From assembly GCF_004123905.1 (NCBI RefSeq), contig NZ_MZXW01000024.1, forward strand, positions 1-64,000: 64,000 nucleotides of DNA, written 5' to 3'. The position numbers were made by a program, and so were the translations under genes. Positions 61,314 to 64,000 of this stretch are shown piece by piece. Below the pieces are notes generated by a model, which saw only the letters and a list, made by a program, of their open reading frames with translations, did no database searches and was not told the DNA's origin. The stretch comes from Bradyrhizobium betae (GTDB lineage Bacteria > Pseudomonadota > Alphaproteobacteria > Rhizobiales > Xanthobacteraceae). Numbering within the stretch: position 1 is the stretch's first letter; every line of letters starts with the position of its first letter.

Positions 61314-63644
61314 CTATCCGGCCGCCCGCCTTGGCGTCAAATGGGCCGCGTTGTCCGCTGGCGGCGCAACGTGCATCAGAATGGTCTGGGTGGCGGATGC
61401 GACCTCGATGCCGTTCTGCTGGAAGCGCTGCTTCATGCGGCGGTTGAATTCGCGCTGGACGGGCCAGCGCCCTGCCTCGGTGCAGCGGATCTGGCCGACG
61501 ATCGACACCATGGCGCCATCGACCTTGTCGATGCCCCACAGCTCGAGGTCGCCGCGGATTGCCGCGCGAAACTCCGGCTCGCGGCGCATCTCGTCGACGA
61601 TGTCCTTGAGGATCTGGCCGGCGCGATCGGTATCCTCCTTGTAGGCGACATTGACGCTGACGGACGCATTGCCGGCGCCGCGGCTGGCATTGGTGATGGT
61701 CGTGACCGCGCTGAACGGCACGATATGCACGGCGCCGTCGCCGGCGCGCAGGCGGATGGTGCGGATCGAGACGTTCTCGACCACGCCCGACAGCCCGGAC
61801 ACGCTGACGGTGTCGCCGACCTGCACCGTGTTCTCCAGCAGCAAAAACAGGCCGGTGATGAGATCCTGCACCAGCTTCTGCGAACCGAAGCCGATCGCGA
61901 TGCCGACGATGCCGGCGCCCGCGAGCAGCGGCGCGACATTGACGCCGATCTCGCTGAGCGTTGTGAGGCCGACGACGGTCGCGATCAGGCAGAGCAGCGC
62001 AGTGCGCAGCATCGGCTGGAAGGTGCGCAGCCGTGCAGCGCGGGCGTAGTGCCCATCGCGCGATAGCGTGTTGATCTGGCGGTCCAGCAACGCGTTGCTG
62101 GCTTCCCAGATCGCAGCAGCAATGCCTGCGGCGAGAGCGATCGTGACCACGGCCGAGATCAGCCGGCTGCCGATCTGGCCGCCATAGAACCAGACGATGG
62201 CGTCCACGCCCCAGACTTCGAGCATGGCCACGAAGCCGATGAAGGCGATCACGCCGGACACGACCTTGCGCAGCAGCGGCAGATAGCGGTTGGCCCGGAC
62301 TTCGAGACCCGGAAAGCGCTGGAGGATCTCCGGCTTGATGCGGAAGCCGCGGTCGATCAGGCCCAGCGTCAGCATGATGGCGACGCGCGTGATCAGCGCC
62401 ACCACGACGGTGCCGACGAAATATTGCAGCAGCAGCGAATAGCCGTTGCGGATGTTGAGCGCCCACACCGCCCACAGCGCAAGGTCCAGCGCGATGGCAA
62501 GATAATGCCAGCCACCGGCGATGCGGTTGCGCAGGCGCGCTGCGATGCCCTGGCGTTCGGCCGGCGCACGAATGGCCTCGGCGACCTGGCGACGGCATTG
62601 CAGGATGATGACGACGATGAAGAGATGCACGACCAGCATCACCATGCGGAGCAGCGCGGCGTAGCCGGCACGATGCAGGCCGAGCAGCAGCGCCACATTG
62701 GCAAAGGCGATGCCGGAGACGCCGACGCCGACGATGCGGCGCGCCCAGATCTCGATATAGGCCGCCGTCTCGGCGCGAACCGGAAACAGGCCGAACGGTC
62801 CCGCCAGCGCACGGACCACGCAGATGAGCCCACGTGAGAACGCATAGGCGTTGGCGACCGCGAGGATCACGAGGCGGACGGTGGTGGGCTCACCGATCTC
62901 CGTTCCGAGCAGCGCGGTGGCGACGCCCACGAAGACGAACACCGGAAGCAGCTCGAGCACGAAGCGCCCGAGCACGAAAGGCAGCCGCAGCATGACCTGC
63001 CAGATCCGCAGCAGATTGTGGTGGCGCCTGTGCAGTTCGGGCGCGGGGGTGACATCGGCCACCGAGGACGGCGGATCGGCGATCGGCAGCGCCTGGGCCG
63101 GCAGACGCGCGGTTTGCGGCACGCGCCCTTCCAGAAACGCGACCGGACGCCTGATCATGCGGAAGAGCACCCATTCCGCCGCGAGCGCGCAGCCGAGCAC
63201 CAGCGCGAGCTTCCAGGCGATCTCGATCAGCAGATTGTAGGCCGCGGGATCGTTCGCGGTGCGCACGATCCAGTAATAGAAGGCCGGGAAATGCGTGAGC
63301 GTCCGCGCCATGTCGGCGACATCGCGCGAGATCTCGCCGATCTCCTCGGACACCGTGAGCAGAAGCTGCGCGCCGAGGCCGTCAGCCGACAGCGGGATTG
63401 GCGACTTCTGCTCGGGCGCGGGCTGTTGCGGGCCTGAAGCATTCGCGATTGCGCGCAACGTGTCGATCATCTGCGCGCGCTTCTTGTCGTCCTGAAGCGT
63501 TTCCAGTGCGCGTTTCGCCTCGTCCGGCGACAGCGCAGCAGCGTTGCTGGCAGCCGGCGCCTGCGGCTCGGCGCGGACACTGGAGAGAGAGGAGATGACG
63601 AGGAAGATGATGGCGAGGAGCGCCGGGGCAAGCTTATGCGACAC
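61314..63644 (-). CDS. Large MscS-family mechanosensitive channel
   Basis: 776 residues. Signal MSHKLAPALLAIIFLVISSL, a periplasmic helical domain (about 30-130), then about ten hydrophobic segments. The pore and lid are in VAPLLAGAGIVGIAIGFGSQ, KLVQDLITGLFLLLENTVQV and GDTVSVSGLSGVVENVSIRT with TIRLRAGDGAVHIVPFSAVT; the cytoplasmic alpha/beta domain follows. Size and N-terminal extension match YbiO/MscK-like subfamily members that relieve hypo-osmotic stress. It is the last gene in the window. Confidence 0.9.
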   Translation of the reverse strand: MSHKLAPALLAIIFLVISSLSSVRAEPQAPAASNAAALSPDEAKRALETLQDDKKRAQMIDTLRAIANASGPQQPAPEQKSPIPLSADGLGAQLLLTVSEEIGEISRDVADMARTLTHFPAFYYWIVRTANDPAAYNLLIEIAWKLALVLGCALAAEWVLFRMIRRPVAFLEGRVPQTARLPAQALPIADPPSSVADVTPAPELHRRHHNLLRIWQVMLRLPFVLGRFVLELLPVFVFVGVATALLGTEIGEPTTVRLVILAVANAYAFSRGLICVVRALAGPFGLFPVRAETAAYIEIWARRIVGVGVSGIAFANVALLLGLHRAGYAALLRMVMLVVHLFIVVIILQCRRQVAEAIRAPAERQGIAARLRNRIAGGWHYLAIALDLALWAVWALNIRNGYSLLLQYFVGTVVVALITRVAIMLTLGLIDRGFRIKPEILQRFPGLEVRANRYLPLLRKVVSGVIAFIGFVAMLEVWGVDAIVWFYGGQIGSRLISAVVTIALAAGIAAAIWEASNALLDRQINTLSRDGHYARAARLRTFQPMLRTALLCLIATVVGLTTLSEIGVNVAPLLAGAGIVGIAIGFGSQKLVQDLITGLFLLLENTVQVGDTVSVSGLSGVVENVSIRTIRLRAGDGAVHIVPFSAVTTITNASRGAGNASVSVNVAYKEDTDRAGQILKDIVDEMRREPEFRAAIRGDLELWGIDKVDGAMVSIVGQIRCTEAGRWPVQREFNRRMKQRFQQNGIEVASATQTILMHVAPPADNAAHLTPRRAAG

Positions 63645-64000
63645 GCGGATTCCTTGAAAAAATGAAAATGCGCCGGCGGCGGTCGAATCGTCACCGCACC
63701 AAGCGCATGCGTCATGTCGGATGCCGCTATTCGCCCCGATCGTGTGTCGGAAGTTTGCCTAAACCGCGATGAGATTGGGATGAATCGTCATCTCGCTTTA
63801 GGTTGTTGTTTTCGCATGATCTTTTCGGAAAACCGCTTCACACTTTTCCGGATCATGCTTGATGAGGCGACAATCTCTTGGCATTTCCTACGATGCAGTG
63901 AATGCGCCCAAAACGCACAGCGCCGGGCAGGTAGGGGCTTTGCCTCACTGATGCAGCCCTCTAAACCTGTACCCGGCGTGCCGTTCGCGGTTTCCGCCGC
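63645..64000. other. Intergenic right end of the window
   Basis: About 356 bases without a recognisable gene. It holds the MscS promoter, just upstream of 63644, and one palindromic repeat. Confidence 0.45.
63814..63858. repeat. Palindromic repeat, family E
   Basis: GCATGATCTTTTCGGAAAA and TTTTCCGGATCATGC are inverted around about 11 bases. This short intergenic palindrome is frequent in Bradyrhizobium and relatives. Confidence 0.75.

Overview
The window looks like a chromosomal segment of a high-GC alphaproteobacterium, most likely Bradyrhizobium or a close relative. The reasons are the very high GC of most genes, several families of palindromic intergenic repeats, a SemiSWEET gene of the Bradyrhizobium type, a large aliphatic-sulfonate locus, many ABC, TRAP and TTT solute-binding proteins, and glgC-glgA. 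Species is not settled from sequence alone.

Layout. (1) 1-2.9 kb: debris of insertion sequences. A 5'-truncated IS5/IS427-type transposase and a frameshifted IS110-type transposase flank a fragment of a methionine gamma-lyase-like gene that is cut at both ends. (2) 2.9-11.7 kb: a lower-GC accessory island. It holds a Crp/Fnr regulator, two very small proteins, a protein kinase-SF1 helicase gene that runs in frame into the end of an AI-2E-type transporter, a TIGR04141/DUF6119-like gene, an excisionase-like HTH protein and a tyrosine integrase. The integrase lies beside the 3' end of tRNA-Lys(CTT), which marks one island boundary. The kinase-helicase plus TIGR04141 pair resembles defence-island content; the helicase half recalls the Mokosh MkoA architecture but is truncated. 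(3) 11.7-21.9 kb: core-like genes: a Spy/CpxP-like periplasmic protein, TRAP DctP, leuA with a previously unmarked leader peptide and mutually exclusive hairpins, a 1262-residue mosaic secreted protein, and an SMP-30 family protein. (4) 22-29 kb: ddl, a short class-II UvrA paralogue, a Peripla_BP_6 solute-binding protein, a Gfo/Idh/MocA oxidoreductase and a short RlpA.

(5) 29-38 kb: a sulfonate/sulfur acquisition locus. A tight leftward operon runs SBP-ssuC-ssuB-acyl-CoA-dehydrogenase-like-ssuD-ssuA, with a CmcJ/NvfI-like oxygenase further down; a second ssuA-like gene diverges from it. Both divergent promoters carry the same approximately 19-bp element in the same orientation relative to their gene. 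(6) 38-44.7 kb: glgC-glgA, SemiSWEET, a DODA-type dioxygenase and a type-B carboxylesterase that lacks the serine nucleophile. (7) 44.9-50.2 kb: a Baeyer-Villiger monooxygenase fused to an alpha/beta hydrolase, an MFS exporter and a divergent LysR regulator. (8) 50.3-52.4 kb: a cluster of small conserved-looking proteins and a lipoprotein RlpA. (9) 52.4-58.2 kb: DUF1501 and DUF1800 genes beside a BlaI-M56 (BlaR1-like) pair; a shared operator-like motif precedes both units. The M56 protein carries a duplicated module around a VHL-beta-like domain. (10) 58.4-63.6 kb: NAD-malic enzyme, a TTT-family binding protein and a large MscS channel.

The best candidates for new biology are the kinase-helicase/TIGR04141 island, the BVMO-hydrolase fusion, the BlaI-linked DUF1800/DUF1501 unit with its unusual M56 partner, the shared element of the sulfonate promoters and the leuA attenuator.
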